A stretch of 64,000 bases of DNA from Paracoccus wurundjeri (GTDB taxonomy: Bacteria > Pseudomonadota > Alphaproteobacteria > Rhodobacterales > Rhodobacteraceae), in assembly GCF_030678915.1 (NCBI RefSeq), contig NZ_JAUUTZ010000011.1, positions 1 to 64,000 on the forward strand, read 5' to 3'. The notes below the pieces were generated by a model. It was not told the DNA's origin. It did no database searches and worked only from the letters and a program-made list of their open reading frames with translations. Below, one piece after another: positions 54,283 through 64,000 of this stretch. Within the stretch, counting starts at the first letter, position 1, and each line of letters starts with the position of its first letter. The position numbers were made by a program, and so were the translations under genes.

Positions 54283-55491
54283 ATGAGAATTCTTTTTCAT
54301 GGTCCGGGAACATCATCCTACCTCCCGGAGATCAGGCTTCCAAGTACATCCGGGTTAGGGCATCCCGCCACAGAGAATTTGATAGGTCTGAGAGCGACTC
54401 ATAACCTTACAAGCAATCGTGGTAATCTCATTCATGGCGAAGCTCCAAGCCGAATTCTTGAATGTGATCGACGTAGATCAGCATTTGCCAATCTTGGTGC
54501 ATTACATCGTCAGTTTGGCGATCGAATAGGTGAGGTTCTTTCACAGCGCTTCGATCTTTTGGTGCTTTCCGCGGCTAATTTTATTTCGGTGACCAAAGAA
54601 CTTATTCGACTGAGAGATGCGCTGAATGCTATCGGTGATTCTGTTCCGTTTATTGTGCTTGGGGCAGGACTGCAAGGGCAACCTGAATTGTCTCAGATGC
54701 ACCCTTCTGTCCAAGAAGTTTTGGATATCTATAATCGTCGCGCATTGATCTTTGCCGTTCGCGGCTATGAAACGGAAGCTTGGCTTCATAAAAATGGCTT
54801 TGCCAATGCCCGTGCATTAGGTTGTCCAAGCATGTTCGTATTTCCTTCGTCCATTATGTCCTTAAGTCACAAGACCCTTGTAATGAAAGGCGAGCAAGCG
54901 GATGTGATGACTGCCGGTTACCTGACAGTAAAGGGTGGAAGGAATTATAACAGAGGCGTAAAACTAGCTAAAGCACTGAAAGATATGCGTAGCTCGTATG
55001 TCTTTCAGGATGAGTTTTTCGCTTATGAAGGGCTCCTGAAGAAGAAGGGTTCCTTCAACGACGCAACATGCAGGGCGGATCGCGATCTTCTAAACGAGTT
55101 TCTTAGTAGGGAAACCGGCGTTTCGGTAAATATGCAGAACTATTATTATTTTTCTGAGACCTCCGCTTGGCGGCAGGCCGCGCTAGCGCATGATGTTTAT
55201 ATTGGAGATCGATTCCATGGTGGTATTGCTGCTTTGCAAGCCGGACGTCCCGGAATTTTTCTTTGTCATGATAACCGCGTCGCCGAGATGACAGATTTTT
55301 ATAGTCTTCCACGGCTGACGACAGATGAATTGCTTTCCGAAGGTGTAGTTAATGTCATTGCGTCGCGTTTGAATGCTGACACCATTAAGCGTCTCAAGGA
55401 AACTTATCTGAAACGATTAGTGGATTTTAAAAATGTGATGAGTAAACATAATCTGCGAGTGCTTGTGCCAACTCCGGATTTGAAAATATAA
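54283..55491 (+). CDS. polysaccharide pyruvyltransferase-family protein
   Basis: A 402-residue protein of the PS_pyruv_trans family. It has PFIVLGAGLQGQPELSQ, AVRGYETEAWLHKNG, and near the C-terminus YIGDRFHGGIAALQAGRPGI, the His-containing motif of this family. It likely adds a pyruvate ketal from PEP to a sugar. It has an AGGA ribosome site. Like the preceding gene it is AT-rich, so both may have arrived together. Confidence 0.85.
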   Translation: MRILFHGPGTSSYLPEIRLPSTSGLGHPATENLIGLRATHNLTSNRGNLIHGEAPSRILECDRRRSAFANLGALHRQFGDRIGEVLSQRFDLLVLSAANFISVTKELIRLRDALNAIGDSVPFIVLGAGLQGQPELSQMHPSVQEVLDIYNRRALIFAVRGYETEAWLHKNGFANARALGCPSMFVFPSSIMSLSHKTLVMKGEQADVMTAGYLTVKGGRNYNRGVKLAKALKDMRSSYVFQDEFFAYEGLLKKKGSFNDATCRADRDLLNEFLSRETGVSVNMQNYYYFSETSAWRQAALAHDVYIGDRFHGGIAALQAGRPGIFLCHDNRVAEMTDFYSLPRLTTDELLSEGVVNVIASRLNADTIKRLKETYLKRLVDFKNVMSKHNLRVLVPTPDLKI

Positions 55492-55616
55492 AACCCATTC
55501 TTCCTCTGGGGCGAGTTTGATTATTTCGAATGCTTTTTCCAAGCGAAGGGCGTATTATATGATGGTTTTAGGCGTTGCTGGGATGTAAAGGGTGTTGAAT
55601 TTTCACGCGACGTAAG

Positions 55617-55643
55617 CCCTCTTGTGAGGGTGCAGTAGTTTTT
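55617..55643 (+). terminator. candidate terminator after pyruvyltransferase gene
   Basis: CCCTC-ttgt-GAGGG is followed within six bases by gttttt. It lies 125 bp after the pyruvyltransferase stop and 50 bp before the end of convergent glf. The stem is short, so confidence is limited. Confidence 0.4.
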
Positions 55644-55692
55644 GCATATGTGACCCGTATTTTACATTTGGAATCAACAATATATCAACTGG

Positions 55693-57537
<1,845 letters not shown>

Positions 57538-57541
<4 letters not shown>

Positions 57542-58812
57542 CGCCTGTCACGTAAGCTGTAGAAGACCAGCACCGCGATGATCCACAATACCAGCAGGAA
57601 GCCGGACAGGATCAGAAGCAGCTTGGCACGTTCGGGGTATTCGGCATCCTGGGCAAGCGTCGGCTTCACATAAGCGGCGAGATAGCGCGACTGGCGCGAT
57701 GCCTCTGCCCGCGCGGTGTCATAGGCGGCCAGCGCGGCGGTATAGGTGCTTTCCGCGAATTCACGATCGACGGCAAGCGATTCATATTGCCCGACGACAT
57801 CCGAAAGTGCCTCTCCGGTGGCGGTTTCCGAGCCGAATTTCTGCCGTTCGGCACCGATCTGTTCGCGGATCACGTCGATGCGCAACTGGGTTTGCTCGAT
57901 CCGCGGATCGGTCGGCTGGGCATTGGCCTGCAAGAGGCCGATCTGCACGAGCGCCTCGGCAAGCTGTTGTTGCAGCGAGGTGACGACCCCCACCTGGCTT
58001 TGTACATCCGCGGTCGGATCGACCATCTGATGGCGGTTGCGAAAGGTGGTCACTGCCTGACGCGCAGTCTTGAGACGTTCCAGTGCCTCTTCAAGATCAA
58101 CCCGGGCATAGCGCAGCGCATCCTCGCGCGCGACGTCATTCAATTCATTGATCAGAAGCGTGCTTTCGTCGTAGATCGCCTGGGTTATCGCCTGGGCATC
58201 CCGGGGATCGAAAGCCAGAACCCGAAGATCAAGCATCCCGTTATCGTAATAGACGCGGACCTTACGCTCCCATTCTTCCAGCAAATTCTCGAGGGACTCG
58301 CCGCCGGTATAGGAAAAGACCGGATCATTCTGTGCCTTGGACCATATCTGCCGCAAATTCAGCTTTTTATCGACCCTTGCCACAAGGTCGTGGCTTTGGA
58401 TGAACTTGTACAAAATATCCGTATCGCTGCCGGAGTTATCGGTGATTCCGGCCAACGAGGTCAATCCGCCCAGCACTTCGCCCGAGGCGATCGGGCTGGT
58501 TTCACTGCGCACCGAGAAGCCCAGATATGAGGCATATTGGTCGGATGCCTGCGCCCACAGATACCATGCAGAGACCGCGATTGGCAGAATAACCCCCAGC
58601 ACGAAGCTGAACAGGATCACGAAATGCCGGCGGTGCAGCCTGGCTTTGCGGGCGGTGGGCTGAATCGGCGGGTTGTTGGGCTGCGCAGGCGCAGCTGCAG
58701 GTGCCTTTTGGGCCGCCAGTTTCATTTCGCGCCGCTTCTGCACATTACCGGGAACCGGCTTACCGCTTTGGCCCTCTTTCACCTTTGCCCCTTTGCGCTG
58801 CTTTTCGCCCAT
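57538..58812 (-). CDS. kpsE: capsule export inner-membrane protein (KpsE/PCP type)
   Basis: A 424-residue polysaccharide co-polymerase-like protein. The first about 55 residues are a basic, Ala/Pro-rich cytoplasmic tail. A membrane segment lies near residues 65-88 (FVILFSFVLGVILPIAVSAW) and a second one near the C-terminus (LLLILSGFLLVLWIIAVLVF), with a coiled-coil periplasmic domain between them. It couples the KpsMT transporter to the outer-membrane channel. The order kpsE-kpsT-glf forms an operon divergent from kpsM. Confidence 0.9.
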
Positions 58813-58982
58813 AACGTCCCGGGAAGGTGGCGATTTCCTTCATGAACGTTCAGATCCGGCATGGAACGGTACTCGACGGGTGGTTGATCTCTGAACTGGC
58901 CTCATACATAACCTATCGTAACAGTTCCAGCACCGATACATCACATGATGTCGAATTTTTGAGCCAATAAGCCGCGATCCAG

Positions 58983-59804
58983 ATGCCCAGCACCAGCACA
59001 TCGGCACAAGAGAACCTGCTGCGGCCGGTCCACAAGCAGCGCAGTTTTGCCAGTTTCCGTGCCATCGGGGCGCTGATCCTGCGGGAGATGTCAACGACCA
59101 ACGGCCGGACGGCGCACGGCTATCTGTGGGCCGTGGCCGAGCCCGTCGGGGGCATCATCCTGCTGACCATGATCTTCTCGATCGGTTTCAGATCACCGCC
59201 GATCGGGACCAATTTCGCGATTTTCTATGCGACCGGGCTTGTTCCCTTCATGGCCTATATGAGCATCTCGGGGAAGGTGGCCATGTCGATTCAGTATTCG
59301 AAGGCGCTTCTGGCTTATCCGGCGGTGACCTTCATGGATGCGCTTCTGGCAAGAGTCATTTTCAACTCGGTGACGCAGATCCTGGTGGCCTATCTTATTT
59401 TCACAGGGGTCTATCTCACGCAAGAGACCAGAACCGACCCGCAAATAACCGGCATCGCGCTGTCGATGCTGATGGCCTTTACCACGGCGGTCGGTATCGG
59501 TGTGATAAACTGCTTTCTGTTCGCGGCCTTCGCCTGGTGGCAATTCGTCTGGTCGATCCTGACCCGGCCTTTGTTCCTGATCTCTGGCCTGTTCTTCATC
59601 TTTGACAATGTTCCACAGCCATTTCAGGACTATCTGTGGTTCAATCCGCTGATTCATGTTGTGGGGCAGATGCGCAAATCCTTCTACCCGTCTTATGTGG
59701 GGGATTATGTCAGCCCCATCTATGTCTTCGGATTGGGGCTGACACTGATTGCCTTGGGCTTGGCGCTTCTGATCCGTTACCACCGGGATCTGTTGCATAG
59801 CTGA
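58983..59804 (+). CDS. kpsM: capsule polysaccharide ABC exporter permease
   Basis: A 273-residue ABC-2 permease with six membrane segments. It contains the KpsM-like RTAHGYLWAVAEPVGGIILL, IFSIGFRSPPIG and SGLFFIFDNVPQPFQDYLWFNPLIH. With KpsT it moves the lipid-linked polysaccharide across the inner membrane. It is divergent from kpsE by 170 bp, so the exporter is encoded on two opposed transcripts sharing one promoter region. Confidence 0.92.
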   Translation: MPSTSTSAQENLLRPVHKQRSFASFRAIGALILREMSTTNGRTAHGYLWAVAEPVGGIILLTMIFSIGFRSPPIGTNFAIFYATGLVPFMAYMSISGKVAMSIQYSKALLAYPAVTFMDALLARVIFNSVTQILVAYLIFTGVYLTQETRTDPQITGIALSMLMAFTTAVGIGVINCFLFAAFAWWQFVWSILTRPLFLISGLFFIFDNVPQPFQDYLWFNPLIHVVGQMRKSFYPSYVGDYVSPIYVFGLGLTLIALGLALLIRYHRDLLHS

Positions 59805-59897
59805 TCGTTCCGGCAGAACTCGCGGGGGCGCGGCTTCCTTATTGATCTCGGGCAGCATGGCCGCTTAGAAGCAATCGTCATGCAGGAGAATTGACAG

Positions 59898-60704
59898 ATG
59901 ACGAACGCACCGCAAATGGCCGCGCGGATGGGGAACCAGATATATCTGAACTTCGGTTCTCAGAAAGCGGGTGAGTTTATAGCCTTTGCGTCGGGAAGCT
60001 GGCCGGGCCTGCAGAATATGAGATTTGATACCGACCCGGATCCGGATCTGAAGCGGGTCGTGTTCGATGATAAGACATGGGTGGTCCCCAAAAGCATATT
60101 CTGGAGCCATCTGCACAGAATGACACTTGGCTATCACGATTTTATCCTGGGAAAATACTCTTTCCCCGAGTTTTGCGAGATCGAAGCGGGCGATGTGGTC
60201 CTGGATTGTGGCTCTTTCATCGGCGGGCTGGCGAGTTCCGCCGCCGGCAAGGCAAGCCGCGTCATCGCGGTGGAACCGTCCCCCATCAATTACAAGGCCG
60301 CAAATCGGAATCTGAACGGTCTGGGCAATGTGACGCTGTTGCAATGCGGATTGTGGAATGCCTGCGGTACCCAGCAGTTCAACATCAGCGAAACGGCGAT
60401 TGATGACGGTCTTCTGGTGCCGGACAAGGGTGAAATCGTCAGAACCGTCACTGTGCAGACGCAGACCGTGGCCGCGCTTGCGAGGTCAAACGACATTACG
60501 GTCTTCGATTTCCAGAAGATCGAAGCGGAAGGAGTGGAGCTTGAAATCCTGCTAGGCGAGGGCGGGCTGCTTGCCGACAAGATCGCGGTGGATTGTGCCC
60601 CGGAACGCAATGGTGAATCTCCTGGGGAAGACGTGACGGCCCTGCTTCAGCAGCATGGTTTCGAGACCCGCAAGAAAGGGATTGTCGTTTTTGGCAGGCG
60701 ATAG
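59898..60704 (+). CDS. FkbM-family methyltransferase
   Basis: A 268-residue SAM-dependent methyltransferase. It has VVLDCGSFIGGLASSAAGKAS (SAM-binding loop), VIAVEPSPINYKAANRNL and the FkbM motif FDFQKIEAEGVELEILLG. FkbM enzymes O-methylate sugars or related hydroxyls. GGAG lies nine bases before ATG. It is 93 bp downstream of kpsM on the same strand and probably decorates the capsule. Confidence 0.88.
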   Translation: MTNAPQMAARMGNQIYLNFGSQKAGEFIAFASGSWPGLQNMRFDTDPDPDLKRVVFDDKTWVVPKSIFWSHLHRMTLGYHDFILGKYSFPEFCEIEAGDVVLDCGSFIGGLASSAAGKASRVIAVEPSPINYKAANRNLNGLGNVTLLQCGLWNACGTQQFNISETAIDDGLLVPDKGEIVRTVTVQTQTVAALARSNDITVFDFQKIEAEGVELEILLGEGGLLADKIAVDCAPERNGESPGEDVTALLQQHGFETRKKGIVVFGRR

Positions 60705-60721
60705 CGAGGACATGATCATAT

Positions 60722-61444
60722 TCATTGCAGCACGCATCCATAGACATCCTGATGATTGACCCAGCCACGATCCTGAAAATAGATCGGCGACAATCTGGTC
60801 TCGGCAAGAGCCGTGAAGATCGTTAGCGGAGATGTAAGGGCAATTCCGTATGTCTCGGAATGCGGATAAGGAGAGAAGGCGAAATCACCGGAGGCATATT
60901 CAGAAAGTACCTTTCGCACTCCTTCATCCGAGAGATTGTAGGTTTTCTCGCCTGCCGCCATGCGATCATGAACATAATTTCCATGTGCGGTAAAAACCAG
61001 CACCCCCGGATCACTGAGATGATCTCGCAGGTAGGACAGAACCCGAATTGCCTCGTCCCGTGGCAGATGAGTGAATAGAGAGCCGACCCAGATCAAATCG
61101 AATTTACCGCCCAATGGCGTATTTAAAGACGGATCCAGAACGCGGGCATCGACGCCAAGGATATCTGACGCTGAAGCGACCGCGTTCTTGTCGATGTCCA
61201 TGCCTTTCATCTCTGCGTGCGGGAACGCAGCCTGCAACCAGCGAAGAACACGCCCATACCCACAAGCATAGTCTAGAACTCTGTGGTTGCTGCCAATTTC
61301 GACCTTCGCCGCCGAGAGAACCTGCAACACCGCTTTCAAAGCGTTCTTGCCGGTATTCAGGTAGGTTGCACGATTGCCTTTGGCCATTCCGTCACGTTCG
61401 GAAATTTCCTCGTTCACAGCCACACTATTGATATCGATGATCAC
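60722..61444 (-). CDS. class I SAM-dependent methyltransferase
   Basis: A 240-residue protein with the class I SAM fold. Motif I is VLDYACGYGRVLRWLQAAFP, the acidic loop is GMDIDKNAVASAS, and FDLIWVGSLFTHLP is motif IV. The start is GTG 61444 with GGGAG eight bases upstream; ATG at codon 20 has no ribosome site. The substrate is unknown. It is convergent with the FkbM gene, 17 bp away, and downstream of the large pyruvyltransferase-domain gene. Confidence 0.85.
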   Translation of the reverse strand: MIIDINSVAVNEEISERDGMAKGNRATYLNTGKNALKAVLQVLSAAKVEIGSNHRVLDYACGYGRVLRWLQAAFPHAEMKGMDIDKNAVASASDILGVDARVLDPSLNTPLGGKFDLIWVGSLFTHLPRDEAIRVLSYLRDHLSDPGVLVFTAHGNYVHDRMAAGEKTYNLSDEGVRKVLSEYASGDFAFSPYPHSETYGIALTSPLTIFTALAETRLSPIYFQDRGWVNHQDVYGCVLQ

Positions 61445-61581
61445 AGCCCGTTCTCCCTTCTCGTTTCAAGGTTCCGATACCGGTGCCTTAAAAGCAAGTC
61501 CCAGGGATTGCGGGGTTTGGCGCATGGCAAAGCCATGGCCCGGTACGGGAAAATTCAGGCCAGGCGTGCGGAGAATGGAGG

Positions 61582-63777
61582 TTACAGCTTTGTTTCCCAA
61601 ATTGATCTGGGATTGTAATGGACATCCCGGAACCGGCGAAAAACCGTGTCATACGTATGCATGCGGCTGAACAGTTCCGAAAGGATGGCCGAGATCGCGT
61701 GCTTTCTGTCCGGCATGGCAGCAAGTCGTTTCTGCATGTTCGCGATAAGATCTCCGCCACCGATCTGAAAAGCCGAAATTCCGTCGTAAAGCCGGGCCTG
61801 TGATGTGACGGCGCGATAATTCAGCTCTTGCCCGCGGCGGCCGGTTGCCCAGTTCTCGGTTTCATACAGCTTCACGGTGTTGACAAGCACCGATCCGGTC
61901 ATGGCCAAGGCGCGAACGGTTGGGTTATACGCATGATCCGCGAATGTATCGCAGGCCGAGATCAGCCATCGGCTGTCCAGCTCCTGTCGCAGAAAATCCG
62001 GTTCTTTGGCCCAGATGGTCCTGAAGCGCGTAAATGCATCCGATGTCTCGATCCCGCGCCGGATCAGGCAGATAAGGGCGGCATGATAGAAGAGCAATTC
62101 GGATTTGGTCGAGAATTCCTCGCGCAGCGTTTCAATATGAGAGGAAATGTCCGACACCTTGGCGCGTGGCGGCGAGGGGGCGGTGCCGGGCACGATCCGG
62201 GCTTTCATCTCTTCTATGCGTTCTCCGCAAAGCCGGTGCAGATCACGCAATCCGGTAATGGGTTCTTGCGGGTTTGCGGGGCGGGGGGCGCCTGCCAGAG
62301 CCAGAATTTCCGGGGGCAATCGATAGATTTCATTTCTGAAGTCCGGTCGCGACGCGCCGATCTTTCCCGGAAAGCTTCGCAGCATTTGCAGAAGACTGTT
62401 CCGCACCGCATGATCTCCGGCATGATAGGCCGTCACAAGTGGGGCGAATATCGTATGCGGTGGCGGTTCTTTTCCCAGCCCGTCGCCGGCGATCTGGCTA
62501 TATTGGAATCCCTCGGCGCGCATGAGAGTGTTCGTGCAATAAGCTGCGAAATGCGCCGCGGCGGGAACCGGCTGGCCCGGAACGGTTCCAAGCAGTTCGG
62601 GAACCGGGGCCGGTTGGCCTTTCTGAATAGCGGCGAAATAGTACCCCGCCTGTTGCAATCGCTCTGCGACCGGTTCCAACGCTGCCCGAAGTTCGGATGC
62701 GGTGCCCTTGGGATCGTTCAGAAATCCAGCGGCATCTCCGGCGATGGCATTATGGTCATCGAAGCCGCGTACCGGGGACAATCCCCCCAGCATGGCCGAA
62801 AGCCCTTCATTCTTGTAGGAATTGCCGGGAAGCTGGATGACTGGCGTTCCGACGGCCACTGCCATGATGGCCATGTGATAGCGGCCGCCAAGCAGAAAGC
62901 GGCATCGCTGCAATGCATGGGCCGCGACCATATAAGATACCCCTGGGGGGATGGTTGCAAAACCGTCTTCGCCCCAGTGTTTCCGGCCAAGTTCAAGCAG
63001 CTTCCTGTCCGCCGCCGTCGAGATCATGACCATCGGCACAAGGCCAGTTTCCCGCTTTAGCAGATCGGCGGCCATGAAGATGTCCTGATAGGTTTCATCT
63101 CCGGCCCAGCCTGTGCCGGTCACCGCAAAATGCTGCCCGGCGGGAATATCGATGGTTCCCGGCAGCGGGCGGGTCAGAAAGGCGGCGTCCGGGATATGAA
63201 ACACCTTCCGGATACCCGCGTTTTGCGCCGCATCGAATGAGATATTCTCGCGTACAGCCACCAGATCGAAACTGTTATAGGCCGCCGCCATGACCTGCGT
63301 GAATGACTCATCGCAGGAAAAGATCGTCTGGTTCACTGCCATAACCGGCTTTTTCCAGGCGTGTTTGGCAACGAAGGGAAGAAGCAGCAGCCGTGCGCCG
63401 CACACGAAATCCGTGCCTCCCATCGTGCCTTCGGCCTGGAGAAACACCAGATCGGAACTCCTGACCTGACCCGCATATCTGCCGTATCGCTCGAAAGTGA
63501 GCCGTTCGAGATAGTCCAGAGACCTGCCCGCGGACGGCCCGCCCGTGCAGACATCCGTCATGGCATCATGGATATCCTGCCGGGATTCCGCGTCAATCCG
63601 GCGATCTATTTCATGCCTGAGAATTAGGGGGACGAATGTCAGATTTGGCAAGAATTCAGTTTCAAGTTCCCGGTTCAGAAGTTCCACCAAACCCCAACTG
63701 GTCGCCTGACAACCCCAATTCTGACGAAATCCGGTAAAATTGACAATTGCAATCTTTCGTGCCTGATAGCTATTCAA
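61582..63777 (-). CDS. large pyruvyltransferase-domain protein with unknown C-terminal domain
   Basis: A 731-residue protein. The first about 370 residues match the polysaccharide pyruvyltransferase family: IAIVNFTGFRQNWGCQATSW, LVFLQAEGTMGGTDFVCGAR, VAVRENISFDAAQNAG, FLLGGRYHMAIMAVAVGTPV (the GxRxH motif). The second half, about 380-731, is mainly helical and I recognise no domain. The only sensible start is TTG 63777, with GGAAA six bases upstream, because the conserved fold begins within ten residues. It probably modifies the capsule with pyruvate ketal or phosphate-type groups. The extra domain could recognise the acceptor. Confidence 0.8.
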   Translation of the reverse strand: MNSYQARKIAIVNFTGFRQNWGCQATSWGLVELLNRELETEFLPNLTFVPLILRHEIDRRIDAESRQDIHDAMTDVCTGGPSAGRSLDYLERLTFERYGRYAGQVRSSDLVFLQAEGTMGGTDFVCGARLLLLPFVAKHAWKKPVMAVNQTIFSCDESFTQVMAAAYNSFDLVAVRENISFDAAQNAGIRKVFHIPDAAFLTRPLPGTIDIPAGQHFAVTGTGWAGDETYQDIFMAADLLKRETGLVPMVMISTAADRKLLELGRKHWGEDGFATIPPGVSYMVAAHALQRCRFLLGGRYHMAIMAVAVGTPVIQLPGNSYKNEGLSAMLGGLSPVRGFDDHNAIAGDAAGFLNDPKGTASELRAALEPVAERLQQAGYYFAAIQKGQPAPVPELLGTVPGQPVPAAAHFAAYCTNTLMRAEGFQYSQIAGDGLGKEPPPHTIFAPLVTAYHAGDHAVRNSLLQMLRSFPGKIGASRPDFRNEIYRLPPEILALAGAPRPANPQEPITGLRDLHRLCGERIEEMKARIVPGTAPSPPRAKVSDISSHIETLREEFSTKSELLFYHAALICLIRRGIETSDAFTRFRTIWAKEPDFLRQELDSRWLISACDTFADHAYNPTVRALAMTGSVLVNTVKLYETENWATGRRGQELNYRAVTSQARLYDGISAFQIGGGDLIANMQKRLAAMPDRKHAISAILSELFSRMHTYDTVFRRFRDVHYNPRSIWETKL

Positions 63778-63975
63778 GTTTCATTTCCATACTTTTGGAT
63801 GATGTCCGGGGGCGACATAATTCTGTCACTTTTATCGGGCTGCCGACTGCGGCCGCCGGTGTTATTTCGTAAAAACAAAAAACAATTGACTTCACAACCA
63901 TAGCAAGAGAGACTTCAATCGCTCAATTCCTAAAATTGAGTGTTATGCGAATGAATCAACAAGGGGTATGAACCA

Positions 63976-64000
63976 ATGCTTGGTGGACTTCTCTCACCTG
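63976..64000 (+). CDS. start of a further gene, cut by window end
   Basis: An ATG at 63976 is preceded by an aggggt purine run and opens a frame reading LGGLLSP before the window ends. The upstream 200 bp are AT-rich and promoter-like. Eight codons are too few to name a product. Confidence 0.35.

Noticed and set aside
61828..63060. 410-codon plus-strand frame
   Set aside because: It lies opposite the large pyruvyltransferase-domain gene, which has the real family motifs.

Overview
The window looks like high-GC alphaproteobacterial DNA, most likely from a Paracoccus-like member of the Rhodobacteraceae. The reasons are the codon usage, a TRAP transporter, a heterotetrameric sarcosine oxidase, NCS2, dipeptide-ABC and hydantoinase catabolic operons, and KpsMTE/Glf-type capsule genes. 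No database search was possible, so the genus is an inference.

Region 1 (1-8445) is an accessory island. It opens with two transposase relics, an IS66 C-terminus and a 5'-truncated IS5/IS903-type gene. Cargo follows: an alpha/beta hydrolase, an NAD(P)-binding oxidoreductase divergent from a LysR regulator, an HxlR regulator divergent from an SDR oxidoreductase, an AraC C-terminal remnant, and a RES/Xre toxin-antitoxin pair. It ends with a tyrosine recombinase next to the 3' half of a tRNA-Thr(UGU) gene (8400-8445), the probable attachment site.

Region 2 (8839-15264) holds an Lrp-type regulator and a compact pyruvate dehydrogenase operon: aceE (homodimeric E1), aceF (one lipoyl domain) and lpd (E3 with its own N-terminal lipoyl domain).

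Region 3 (15689-31378) is a one-carbon and nitrogen catabolic block. A TRAP transporter (dctPQM-like) converges on soxBDAG (sarcosine oxidase), which is preceded by a TetR gene and an 803-aa dimethylglycine/sarcosine dehydrogenase-like flavoprotein. The same palindrome, TGGACA-N4-TGTCCA, lies before the TRAP operon and before the flavoprotein gene. Further on are an NCS2 permease, an amidohydrolase/deaminase and a TauE-type exporter, transcribed divergently from a LacI regulator across two identical operator-like sites.

Region 4 (31565-45450) has a secreted alpha/beta hydrolase, an IclR regulator divergent from a fused HyuA-HyuB hydantoinase/oxoprolinase, a five-gene peptide/opine-type ABC importer, an M20 amidohydrolase and a PQQ-type sugar/sorbosone dehydrogenase homologue. 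Deaminase, ATP-dependent N-methylhydantoinase, amidase and sarcosine oxidase together resemble a route from creatinine through N-methylhydantoin and N-carbamoylsarcosine to sarcosine and glycine. This is a hypothesis.

Region 5 (45499-48923) is an unusual minus-strand operon: two small CMD-like helical proteins without a CxxC motif, a protein joining a GST-like domain to an EpsC/CysE-type serine acetyltransferase, and a nitroreductase.

Region 6 (49411-64000) is a surface polysaccharide locus: two galactofuranosyltransferase-like GT2 enzymes, a GT4 enzyme, an AT-rich insert carrying a sulfotransferase-like and a pyruvyltransferase-like gene, UDP-galactopyranose mutase (glf), an ABC-2 capsule exporter (kpsM, kpsT, kpsE), two methyltransferases and a large pyruvyltransferase-domain protein.
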